In this document: piece after piece, positions 33,175 to 40,695 of the stretch
How positions within the stretch are numbered: the first letter of the stretch is position 1
Layout of the letters: each line of letters starts with the position of its first letter
Assembly: GCF_001426505.1 (NCBI RefSeq)
Contig: NZ_LMEV01000017.1
Location: 1,271,155 to 1,335,154, forward strand
DNA from: Variovorax sp. Root473
GTDB lineage: Bacteria > Pseudomonadota > Gammaproteobacteria > Burkholderiales > Burkholderiaceae_C
Length of the DNA: 64,000 nucleotides
Direction of reading: 5' to 3'
Notes under the pieces: model-generated
What the model was told of the DNA's origin: nothing
Databases searched by the model: none
The model's input: only the letters and a program-made list of their open reading frames with translations
Translations under genes and position numbers: made by a program

Positions 33175-33540
33175 TCAGCGCTTGTCCGGCTGCCCCTGGG
33201 TGCGGATGCGGGCCTTGAGCTTTTCGGCCTGCGCCTGGCTCTCGTCGCGCTCGGCGGTCACCTCCCGGCGCTTCTTGATCTCCTTGCTGAGTGCCTCATT
33301 CACCTCGGCCAGTTTCTCGGCCGACTGGGCGAGCTTTTCCTCGAGTTGGCTGGTGTGCTCGATGGCTTGCGCCACCTCGCCGACCTGGACTTCTTCAGGC
33401 AGTTCCTGTTCCAGCACCGTGCTCACGACGGCAAGGTCGTCCGAGGCGCTCTGCACATCGGCGGCCACCTCTTCGCTCTTTTTCAGGGTCTTGTTCAGCG
33501 TGGTGGTGCCGCGCGTCAAGGTGGGGGAAGGTCCGGCCAT
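33175..33540 (-). CDS. Coiled-coil hypothetical protein
   Basis: A 121-residue, highly charged helical protein. Heptad-like repeats (QLEEKLAQSAEKLAEVNEAL, then KEIKKRREVTAERDESQAQA) indicate a long coiled coil covering the C-terminal two thirds. AAAGGAG lies 6 bases before ATG 33540. It lies 103 bases upstream of the response-regulator gene on the same strand. No known domain recognised. Confidence 0.75.
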   Translation of the reverse strand: MAGPSPTLTRGTTTLNKTLKKSEEVAADVQSASDDLAVVSTVLEQELPEEVQVGEVAQAIEHTSQLEEKLAQSAEKLAEVNEALSKEIKKRREVTAERDESQAQAEKLKARIRTQGQPDKR

Positions 33541-33826
33541 CGAGGCTCCTTTTGCGGCAGGCGAAGTGGGGTGGAATGCGGCGGTCAACGTGGCGCATCG
33601 TACCGCCAGATGGGGTCTTGTTCATCTTTGACAACAGTTGTTGGGCGGCAACAGGTTCGGCCGCCGTTCTACGGGCGAGGCGGCGACCTTCGGACTGGGC
33701 TGGCGGCGCGGTGCCGTCGTGGCAAGGCCAAATCCGAAGAGGCGCTGCAGATCGCCGGGTGTCATGGTGCCCGTGTGGCCAGCCAGGGAGAAGATGCCCG
33801 TCATGGCAAGGCGCAGGCAGGCCGCG
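33541..33826. other. Gap without a convincing gene
   Basis: A 286-base gap. A minus-strand frame at 33622-33804 (60 residues, starting MTGIFSLAGHTGTMTPGDLQ) is open, but it lacks a good ribosome-binding site and its Arg/Pro-rich C-terminus looks like noise. The rest shows nothing. Confidence 0.5.
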
Positions 33827-34744
33827 TCAACGGCCTGGTGGATCGAAGCGGTAGAACAGGTTGGGTTCGGACAGCAGGTAGAGCTTGCCGTCGGGGCCGA
33901 TCGCCGCGCCTTCGGGCTGCGGCACCTTGCGCTGCAGGCCATTGAACCCGCGCCACAGCGGCAGCATGCTGACGGGGCGGCCGTCCGACGCGTACTCCGC
34001 CACCAACGCCGATTCATCGCTGAGCAGCAGCAGATGGCCGGTCTCGTCGTGCACCGTGACCGAGGAGAGATCGCTCATGAACAGCGACGACGCGCGGGAG
34101 GATTTCCATTCGCTGATGTCGATGTTGAAGCCACTGGACGTCGCGGCCGCCGGGTCCAGCCCGGTGATCACGAGTACGCGCATCGGCAGTTTCTCGCGCA
34201 CCACGTACAGGCGCTTGTGCACGCCGTCCCACGAGATGCCCTCGAAGCTGCTGTTGTGCAGCTTGTCGATCCCGATGCCCAGGCTCGGCGTGCCGGCCAC
34301 CGACACCCGCTGCGTGCCGTGGCCGATCTGCACCCAGTGCATGCGATGGCTGCCTTCGTCCGAGATCACATAGCGGTCGTCGTGCAGGTAGGTGATGCCT
34401 TCGGGATCGTTCACGCCGTCGAGCGCGATGACGCGCAGCAGTCGGCCGTCCGTGGTGAGCTCCGCGATCTGCGGCGGACGGTTGATCACCGTGAAGAGGG
34501 TGCCGGTTTCCGTGTTGAAGGTCAGCCCCGAGGTGTTGCGCGTGAGGCCCTGGATCGGCATGCCCTCGATGGCGACCTGGTAGCCCGGCAGCCACAACGA
34601 TGCACCTGCCCACTGCGATGCGCCCATCGTCGTGCTCAGCCAGTAGTAGCCGAGTGTCAGCACCTTGAAATACCAGACGATTAACGCGCCCAAGCCCAGA
34701 GCGACGGCGTAGAAGAGGGGCTTGCGGGACCTCGTGCGCGTCAT
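33827..34744 (-). CDS. SdiA-regulated/YjiK-family beta-propeller protein
   Basis: A 305-residue protein with an N-terminal membrane anchor (FYAVALGLGALIVWYFKVLT). It then has repeats such as NTSGLTFNTETGTLFTVINR, GVNDPEGITYLHDDRYVISD and PEGAAIGPDGKLYLLSEPNL. This is the pattern of the SdiA-regulated (YjiK) family, probably a periplasmic beta-propeller of unknown role. The frame continues upstream to 34837, but ATG 34744 just before the membrane segment is the likely start. It is downstream of the tRNA-Ser and its terminator. Confidence 0.8.
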   Translation of the reverse strand: MTRTRSRKPLFYAVALGLGALIVWYFKVLTLGYYWLSTTMGASQWAGASLWLPGYQVAIEGMPIQGLTRNTSGLTFNTETGTLFTVINRPPQIAELTTDGRLLRVIALDGVNDPEGITYLHDDRYVISDEGSHRMHWVQIGHGTQRVSVAGTPSLGIGIDKLHNSSFEGISWDGVHKRLYVVREKLPMRVLVITGLDPAAATSSGFNIDISEWKSSRASSLFMSDLSSVTVHDETGHLLLLSDESALVAEYASDGRPVSMLPLWRGFNGLQRKVPQPEGAAIGPDGKLYLLSEPNLFYRFDPPGR

Positions 34745-34821
34745 GCGGTCGAGTCTTGAGCCTTCGAAGAGGGCGGAAGGGAAGGTGCGCCACCAGGGGA
34801 CGCTGAAGGGCGGGGGCCAAA

Positions 34822-34848
34822 GAAAAACGGGGCACAAGGCCCCGTTTT
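34822..34848 (-). terminator. Rho-independent terminator after tRNA-Ser
   Basis: On the minus strand AAAACGGGGC-CTTGT-GCCCCGTTTT followed by TCTTT: a 10-bp perfect stem 12 bases after the tRNA 3' end. Confidence 0.9.
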
Positions 34849-34859
34849 CATGACTTCTC

Positions 34860-34950
34860 TGGCGGAGCAGGCGGGATTCGAACCCGCGGAGGGCTATTAA
34901 CCCTCACACGCTTTCCAGGCGTGCGACTTAAACCGCTCATCCACCGCTCC
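34860..34950 (-). tRNA. tRNA-Ser (anticodon GGA)
   Basis: A 91-base class II tRNA with a long variable arm. The acceptor stem is GGAGCGG/CTGCTCC, the anticodon loop CTGGAAA (anticodon GGA), the variable arm GAGGGTTAATAGCCCTC and the T-arm GGGTTCGAATCCC. The 3' end GCCA includes an encoded CCA. Confidence 0.97.
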
Positions 34951-34960
34951 TGAGCCCACG

Positions 34961-34989
34961 ATTGTAGCGCGGGTTTTCAGCGGTTTCAG
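34961..34989 (-). promoter_or_regulatory. Promoter of tRNA-Ser
   Basis: On the minus strand CTGAAA (-35 like, 34984-34989), a 17-base spacer, then TACAAT (34961-34966). Transcription would start a few bases before the mature tRNA. The -35 overlaps the qmcA stop codon. Confidence 0.55.
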
Positions 34990-35915
34990 TTCGGGCCGGC
35001 GCTTTTGCCGGTTTGGATCATGCGCATGGCCGAGGAGATCAGCGCGGCCGTCTCGGTCATGTTGCTCGGCACGATGAGCGTGGTCTTCGAGTCGGCGGCG
35101 ACCTTGCCGTAGGCATCGACGGCGCGCTCGGCCACCTTCAGCTGCACGGCCTGTTCGCCGCCCGGCTGGCGGATGGCGGCGGCCACGCGCTCGATGGCGT
35201 CCGCGGTGGCCGTGGCCACTGCGGTGATGGCCGCAGCCTCACCTTGCGCGTTGTTGATCTGCGCTTGCTTCTCGCCTTCGGAGCGGGCAATGAAGGCTTC
35301 GCGTTCGCCGGTGGCGATGTTGATCTGTTCCTGGCGACGGCCTTCCGAGGCCGCGATGAGCGCGCGCTTGCCGCGTTCAGCGGTGATCTGCGCCTGCATG
35401 GCCAGCAGAATTTCCTTCGGCGGCGTCAGGTCCTTGATTTCGTAGCGCAGCACCTTCACGCCCCAGTTGAGCGCGGCCTCGTCGATCGCGGCCACCACCT
35501 GGGCGTTGATGACGTCACGCTCTTCGAAGGTCTTGTCGAGCTCGAGCTTGCCGATCACGCTGCGCAGCGAGGTCTGTGCGAGTTGGGTCACGGCCACGAT
35601 GTAGTTCGACGAGCCGTAGCTCGCGCGCATCGGGTCGGTCACCTGGAAGTACAGGATGCCGTCGACCTGCAGCTGCGTGTTGTCGCGCGTGATGCAGATC
35701 TGGCTGGGCACGTCGAGCGGGATTTCCTTCAGGCTGTGCTTGTAGGCCACGCGGTCGATGAACGGGATCAGGAAGTTCGGGCCGGGCGTCATGGTGCCGT
35801 GGTACTTGCCCAGGCGCTCGCGCACCCACGCGTTCTGCTGCGGCACGAACTTGACGGACTGGCTGATGAAAATGATCGCGATGACCAGAATGATGAGAGG
35901 AACGGAAAATTCCAT
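34986..35915 (-). CDS. qmcA: QmcA-like SPFH/stomatin membrane protein
   Basis: A 309-residue SPFH (band 7) protein: a single N-terminal membrane helix (PLIILVIAIIFISQSVKFVP), the SPFH domain (QNAWVRERLGKYHGTMTPGP, EIPLDVPSQICITRDN) and a Glu/Ala-rich coiled coil ending near VPSNMTET. These proteins form large membrane rings and can control FtsH-type proteases. It lies 56 bases downstream of an nfeD-like gene, the classic stomatin-NfeD pair. AAGGAAG precedes the ATG. Confidence 0.93.
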   Translation of the reverse strand: MEFSVPLIILVIAIIFISQSVKFVPQQNAWVRERLGKYHGTMTPGPNFLIPFIDRVAYKHSLKEIPLDVPSQICITRDNTQLQVDGILYFQVTDPMRASYGSSNYIVAVTQLAQTSLRSVIGKLELDKTFEERDVINAQVVAAIDEAALNWGVKVLRYEIKDLTPPKEILLAMQAQITAERGKRALIAASEGRRQEQINIATGEREAFIARSEGEKQAQINNAQGEAAAITAVATATADAIERVAAAIRQPGGEQAVQLKVAERAVDAYGKVAADSKTTLIVPSNMTETAALISSAMRMIQTGKSAGPN

Positions 35916-35971
35916 GGTGTGCTTCCTTTTCGAATGCGTTGTTCTGACTGACTGACTGAATGATTGAACTG

Positions 35972-36385
35972 CTAGATCTTGTCGACCACGAGCCGGCTGC
36001 CGACCACCTCGACCACGCGGTGCTCGCCGGTGGAGGGCGCATGGCCCGCGCGCAGCACGACGGTCCATTGCGAGCCGCGGTAGCGCACGGTGGCGGTGCC
36101 GTCGGGGTTCCAGGCATCGACGAACACGCTCTCGCCGATGTCCAGGTTAAGGTCGCTGGAGGGCGCAGCCGGACGGTTGCGCCGGATGAGGTACCACGTC
36201 ACGACCGAGCCCACGCCGACCACGGCGGCCACGAGCAACTGCGTGACGAGCCCGAAGCCCAGGTGCGCGGCGATGGCGGCGGCCGCGAAGCCCGTGGCCA
36301 GCAGCAGCAGGTACACCGTGCCGGACAACAACTCGGCCACGATGGCCGCTCCTGCGATCAGCCACCAGACGGTGGGATTTCCCAT
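35972..36385 (-). CDS. NfeD-like membrane protein
   Basis: A 137-residue protein with three membrane helices (TVWWLIAGAAIVAELLSGTV; LLLLATGFAAAAIAAHLGFG; LLVAAVVGVGSVVTWYLI) and a C-terminal OB-fold-type beta domain (DLNLDIGESVFVDAWNPDGT). This is the short NfeD form without a ClpP-like protease domain. It is upstream of and paired with qmcA. GGAG precedes ATG 36385. Confidence 0.9.
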   Translation of the reverse strand: MGNPTVWWLIAGAAIVAELLSGTVYLLLLATGFAAAAIAAHLGFGLVTQLLVAAVVGVGSVVTWYLIRRNRPAAPSSDLNLDIGESVFVDAWNPDGTATVRYRGSQWTVVLRAGHAPSTGEHRVVEVVGSRLVVDKI

Positions 36386-36431
36386 GGCAACTCCTCTCTT
36401 GTTTTGTTACTTGGACCGTCGCCATTCTGCG

Positions 36432-36447
36432 GCATGGCGCGCCATGC
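36432..36447. repeat. 16-base perfect palindrome
   Basis: GCATGGCGCGCCATGC in the divergent region between the nfeD-like gene and the decarboxylase gene. It is fully self-complementary and a possible operator. Confidence 0.4.
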
Positions 36448-36600
36448 GCCTGTGTCGCGTAGGGGTATGGTGCCCGCTGGCGCGCCCCCGGCCGCATGCC
36501 CCGCGGGGCTTGCACGGGGCCGGCGCAATGCGTCATCCGAATTCCGTACACTTCGCGCCTCGCTCATTGCCTGTCTGACCGCCTGTCCGGAGCCCCGCTC

Positions 36601-38913
36601 ATGAAATTTCGCTTTCCCATCGTCATCATCGACGAGGACTTCCGCTCCGAAAACACTTCGGGCCTCGGCATCCGCGCGCTCGCGCAGGCCTTCGAAAGCG
36701 AGGGCTTCGAGGTGCTGGGCGTCACGAGCTATGGCGACCTGAGCCAGTTCGCGCAGCAGCAAAGCCGCGCCAGCGCATTCATCCTGTCGATCGACGACGA
36801 GGAATTCTCGGTCGGCCCCGACCTCGACCCGGCCGTGCTGAGCCTGCGCAGCTTCATCGGCGAGGTGCGCCGCAAGAACGCCGACGTGCCGATCTACATC
36901 TACGGCGAGACCAAGACCTCGCGCCACATTCCGAACGACATCCTGCGCGAGCTGCATGGCTTCATCCACATGTTCGAGGACACCCCCGAATTCGTGGCGC
37001 GCCACATCATCCGCGAGGCCAAGAGCTACCTGGAAGGCGTGCAACCGCCGTTCTTCAAGGCGCTGATCGACTACGCCGAAGACGGTTCGTACTCATGGCA
37101 CTGCCCGGGCCATTCGGGCGGTGTGGCGTTCCTGAAGAGCCCCGTGGGCCAGATGTTCCACCAGTTCTTCGGCGAGAACATGCTGCGCGCCGACGTCTGC
37201 AACGCGGTGGAAGAACTGGGCCAGCTGCTCGACCACACCGGCCCGGTGGCGGCGAGCGAACGCAATGCGGCGCGCATCTTCAATGCCGACCATTGCTTCT
37301 TCGTGACCAACGGCACGAGCACCAGCAACAAGATGGTCTGGCACCACACGGTGGCGCCCGACGACGTGGTGGTGGTCGACCGCAACTGCCACAAGTCGAT
37401 CCTGCACGCGATCATCATGACGGGCGCGATTCCCGTCTTCATGAAGCCCACGCGCAACCACTTCGGCATCATCGGCCCCATTCCGAAGAGCGAGTTCGAG
37501 CAAAGCGCCATCAAGGCCAAGATCAAGGCCAACCCGCTGCTGGCCGACGTGGACCCGAACAAGGTCAAGCCGCGCGTGATGACGCTCACGCAGTCGACCT
37601 ACGACGGCGTGATCTACAACACCGAGACCATCAAGAACATGCTCGACGGTTACGTCGACACCTTGCACTTCGATGAAGCCTGGCTGCCGCACGCCGCCTT
37701 CCACCCGTTCTACGGCGCCTACCACGCGATGGGCAAGCGCCGCGTGCGCCCGAAGGAATCGCTGGTGTTCGCCACGCAGTCGACGCACAAGCTGCTCGCC
37801 GGTATCAGCCAGGCCAGCCACGTGCTGGTGCAGGATTCGCAGAACCGTGCGCTCGACCGCGACCTGTTCAACGAGGCCTATCTGATGCACTCGTCGACCA
37901 GCCCGCAGTACGCAATCATCGCGAGCTGCGACGTGGCCGCCGCCATGATGGAGCCGCCCGGCGGCACCGCGCTGGTGGAAGAAAGCATCCTGGAAGCGCT
38001 GGACTTCCGCCGCGCCATGCGCAAGGTCGAGGAAGAGTTCGGCAAGGACGAGTGGTGGTTCAAGGTCTGGGGCCCCGAGAAGCTCGTCGACGAAGGCATC
38101 GGCCGCGCCGAAGACTGGATCATGACGGGCGAGAAGAACGGCAAGCCGGGCAAGACCAGAAGCAAGAGCAGCAAGTCGCCGCGCAACTGGCACGGCTTCG
38201 GCGAACTGGCCGACGGCTTCAACATGCTCGACCCGATCAAGTCGACCATCGTCACGCCGGGCCTCGATCTCGAGGGCAACTTTGCCGAGACCGGCATCCC
38301 CGCCAGCGTGGTGACCAAGTTCCTCGCCGAGCACGGCGTGATCGTGGAGAAGACGGGCCTGTACAGCTTCTTCATCATGTTCACCATCGGCATCACCAAG
38401 GGCCGCTGGAACACGCTGCTCACGGCGCTGCAGCAGTTCAAGGACGACTACGCGCGCAACCAGCCGATGTGGCGCATCCTGCCCGAGTTCTGCCAGCAGC
38501 ACCCGGGCTACGAGCGCCTGGGCCTGCGCGACCTGTGCCAGCACATCCACCAGCTGTACGCGCGCTACGACGTGGCTCGCCTCACGACCGAGATGTACCT
38601 GAGCGACCTGACGCCGGCCATGAAGCCCAGCGACGCCTTCGCCCACATTGCGCATCGCAAGACCGAGCGCGTGGAGATCGACGAGCTCGAAGGCCGCATT
38701 ACCACCAGCCTGATCACGCCGTACCCGCCGGGCATTCCGCTGCTGATCCCTGGCGAAGTGTTCAACAAGAAGATCGTCGACTACCTGAAGTTCTCGCGCG
38801 AGTTCAACCTGCAATGCCCGGGTTTCGAGACCGACATCCACGGCCTGGTGGCGCGCATCGACGAGACGGGCAAGAAGCGCTACTACGCGGACTGCGTGCG
38901 CCGGGTCAGCTGA
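36601..38913 (+). CDS. Arginine/lysine/ornithine decarboxylase (group III PLP, AdiA/CadA-like)
   Basis: A 770-residue decarboxylase. It has an N-terminal receiver-like wing domain (FPIVIIDEDFRSENTSGLGI), then the PLP fold: HCPGHSGG-type motif (SWHCPGHSGGVAFLKSPVGQ), FFVTNGTSTSNK, FDEAWLPHAAFHPFY and the Schiff-base lysine in ATQSTHKLLAGISQASH. Length is near E. coli AdiA (756). The acid-inducible family produces agmatine, cadaverine or putrescine; the exact substrate cannot be read from sequence. A basic insert (KPGKTRSKSSKSPRN) sits in the middle. GGAG lies 10 bases before ATG. No antiporter gene is adjacent. Confidence 0.9.
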   Translation: MKFRFPIVIIDEDFRSENTSGLGIRALAQAFESEGFEVLGVTSYGDLSQFAQQQSRASAFILSIDDEEFSVGPDLDPAVLSLRSFIGEVRRKNADVPIYIYGETKTSRHIPNDILRELHGFIHMFEDTPEFVARHIIREAKSYLEGVQPPFFKALIDYAEDGSYSWHCPGHSGGVAFLKSPVGQMFHQFFGENMLRADVCNAVEELGQLLDHTGPVAASERNAARIFNADHCFFVTNGTSTSNKMVWHHTVAPDDVVVVDRNCHKSILHAIIMTGAIPVFMKPTRNHFGIIGPIPKSEFEQSAIKAKIKANPLLADVDPNKVKPRVMTLTQSTYDGVIYNTETIKNMLDGYVDTLHFDEAWLPHAAFHPFYGAYHAMGKRRVRPKESLVFATQSTHKLLAGISQASHVLVQDSQNRALDRDLFNEAYLMHSSTSPQYAIIASCDVAAAMMEPPGGTALVEESILEALDFRRAMRKVEEEFGKDEWWFKVWGPEKLVDEGIGRAEDWIMTGEKNGKPGKTRSKSSKSPRNWHGFGELADGFNMLDPIKSTIVTPGLDLEGNFAETGIPASVVTKFLAEHGVIVEKTGLYSFFIMFTIGITKGRWNTLLTALQQFKDDYARNQPMWRILPEFCQQHPGYERLGLRDLCQHIHQLYARYDVARLTTEMYLSDLTPAMKPSDAFAHIAHRKTERVEIDELEGRITTSLITPYPPGIPLLIPGEVFNKKIVDYLKFSREFNLQCPGFETDIHGLVARIDETGKKRYYADCVRRVS

Positions 38914-38963
38914 TCGAGCGACGTGCCCCGTGAAATGTAGGGGCACGGCCCGCGAAGGCTGGT

Positions 38964-39812
38964 CTAGCCTTCGCGCACGCGCATGAAGCGCGCGAACTTC
39001 GGCAACCCGCTCGGGTGCGTGCCGTTGTAGCGGTAGGTCACCAGGCTGCCGATCGGCGGCGGGTGGTCGCGTTCGGCGTCGGTCAGGCCGGTGCCGAGCC
39101 GAAAGCGCAGGCCGCCCGGCATCTCGACCATCAACGCGCCGAGCCGGCCGTGGTGCTTGCCCTTGCCGGGCAGGTGCGCCACCACGCGGGCCTCCGCGTC
39201 TTCGAAGGGCTTGACCTTGAGCAGGTCGTTGTTGCGCTCTGCGCGGTACATCGACGTGCCCCGGTGCAGCATCAGGCCTTCGCCGCCCATCTTCACAGTC
39301 TTGTCGAGGAGCGCCTGCAGGTCCTCGTGCGTGGTCACGGGCTGCTGCGGTACGGCCACGACCCACGGGGCGTCAGTGATTGGCAGCAGTTTGCGCAATG
39401 CTGCGAGGCGGGTGTTGAAGTCGCCGCCCTGGGCCGGGAGGTCAAACACCATGAAGCGGATCTCCTGCCAGGCGGCGTCGTTGGGCGTCTGGCTGCGAAC
39501 GGTCGACAGCGCGTGATTGAAGCGCCCGCGCCCGGCCCACAGTTCGCCGTCGAGCGGCTGCCTGGGCAGCGAGGCGGTGAACCAGATCGGTGCCACGACG
39601 GGCTCTCCACCACGCGTCCAGAGTTTCTGGCCGTCCCAGTAGCCGCGCAGGCCGTCGAACTTCTCGCTGACCCAATAGCCCGCGAGCGACATGCCGGGGC
39701 GATACACCTCGGCCAGCATCAGGGCAGGCGCGGCCGCGCGCGCGAAGGTGGCATGGCCGAAGAGGGCCGTGCCCAGTCCCGCGAGCAGGAGAAGGGAGCG
39801 TCGATTCAACAC
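38964..39812 (-). CDS. ligE: Lig E-type ATP-dependent DNA ligase, periplasmic
   Basis: A 282-residue minimal ATP-dependent DNA ligase with an N-terminal signal peptide (RRSLLLLAGLGTALFGHATF, then ARA). Motif I is SEKFDGLRGYW, with the AMP-accepting Lys; motif III is IRFMVFDLPA; motif IV GGEGLMLHRG; motif V LLKVKPF. It has only the nucleotidyltransferase and OB domains. Lig E enzymes are found in gamma- and betaproteobacteria, are predicted to act in the periplasm and have been linked to competence and extracellular DNA. The start is GTG 39812. It lies 63 bases downstream of fabI. Confidence 0.9.
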   Translation of the reverse strand: MLNRRSLLLLAGLGTALFGHATFARAAAPALMLAEVYRPGMSLAGYWVSEKFDGLRGYWDGQKLWTRGGEPVVAPIWFTASLPRQPLDGELWAGRGRFNHALSTVRSQTPNDAAWQEIRFMVFDLPAQGGDFNTRLAALRKLLPITDAPWVVAVPQQPVTTHEDLQALLDKTVKMGGEGLMLHRGTSMYRAERNNDLLKVKPFEDAEARVVAHLPGKGKHHGRLGALMVEMPGGLRFRLGTGLTDAERDHPPPIGSLVTYRYNGTHPSGLPKFARFMRVREG

Positions 39813-39875
39813 GGTGTTGCGCTGGAAGTGATGGCTGTTGGCGCCCGCTCGGCGGACTGTGCGAACGGGTACGAA

Positions 39876-40658
39876 TTACTCCGCCATGCCTCCGACCACG
39901 TTGCTGAAGCCGCCGTCGACGTAGGTGATCTCGGCGGTCACGCCGCTGGCGAGGTCGCTCAGCAGGAAGGCGGCCACGTTGCCGACTTCCTCGATGGTCA
40001 CGTTGCGGCCGATGGGCGATGCGTCGGCCACGGCCGCGAGCATCTTGCCGAAGCCCTTGATGCCGCTGGCGGCGAGCGTCTTGATCGGGCCGGCGCTGAT
40101 GCCGTTCACGCGCATGCCCTTCGGTCCGAGCGACGCGGCGGTGTAGCGCACCGAAGCTTCGAGCGAGGCCTTGGCCAGGCCCATGGTGTTGTAGTTGGGC
40201 AGCGCGCGCGCGGCGCCCAGGTAAGTCAGCGTGAGCAGGGCCGACTTGGCGTTGAGGTAGGGCAGGGCCGCCTTGGCCATGGCCGGGAAGCTGTACGCAC
40301 TGATGTCGTGCGCGATCTTGAAGCCTTCGCGCGAGAGGCCGTCCAGGAAGTCGCCGGAGATCGATTCGCGCGTGGCGAAGCCGATGCTGTGCACGAAGCC
40401 GTCGAAGGTGGGCCAGGTCTGGGCGAGGTCGGCGAAGAGCTTGTCGATCTGCGCGTCGTCGCTCACGTCGCAGTCGAAAATGAGTTTCGAGCCGAAGTCT
40501 GCGGCATATTCGGTGATACGGTCCTTGAATCGCTCGCCGACGTAGCTGAAGGCGAGTTCCGCGCCCTGGTCGTGACAGGCCTTGGCAATGCCATATGCAA
40601 TGGAGCGATTGCTCAACACACCGGTGATCAACAGTTTCTTGCCGGAAAGAAAGCCCAT
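39876..40658 (-). CDS. fabI: FabI, enoyl-ACP reductase (NADH)
   Basis: A 260-residue short-chain-dehydrogenase-fold enzyme. MGFLSGKKLLITGVLSNRSI is the FabI N-terminus. The catalytic Tyr-x6-Lys pattern is in YNTMGLAKASLEAS, with SAGPIKTLAASGI and the C-terminal YVDGGFSNV also typical. It performs the last step of each fatty-acid elongation cycle and is the target of triclosan and isoniazid-type inhibitors. GAGG lies 8 bases before the ATG. It is divergent from yejA with only 37 bases between them. Confidence 0.96.
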   Translation of the reverse strand: MGFLSGKKLLITGVLSNRSIAYGIAKACHDQGAELAFSYVGERFKDRITEYAADFGSKLIFDCDVSDDAQIDKLFADLAQTWPTFDGFVHSIGFATRESISGDFLDGLSREGFKIAHDISAYSFPAMAKAALPYLNAKSALLTLTYLGAARALPNYNTMGLAKASLEASVRYTAASLGPKGMRVNGISAGPIKTLAASGIKGFGKMLAAVADASPIGRNVTIEEVGNVAAFLLSDLASGVTAEITYVDGGFSNVVGGMAE

Positions 40659-40695
40659 GAAGTTGCCTCGTGAAAATCTTGGGCAGAATTCTCGC

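Noticed and set aside
33622..33804. A 60-residue ORF beginning MTGIFSLAGHTG
   Set aside because: Good-looking start but no ribosome-binding site, Arg/Pro-rich tail and no recognisable family; kept only as a note in the gap entry.
37093..39366. A long minus-strand frame across the decarboxylase gene and Lig E
   Set aside because: Composition typical of antisense frames in GC-rich DNA; the real genes on both sides have full motif sets.
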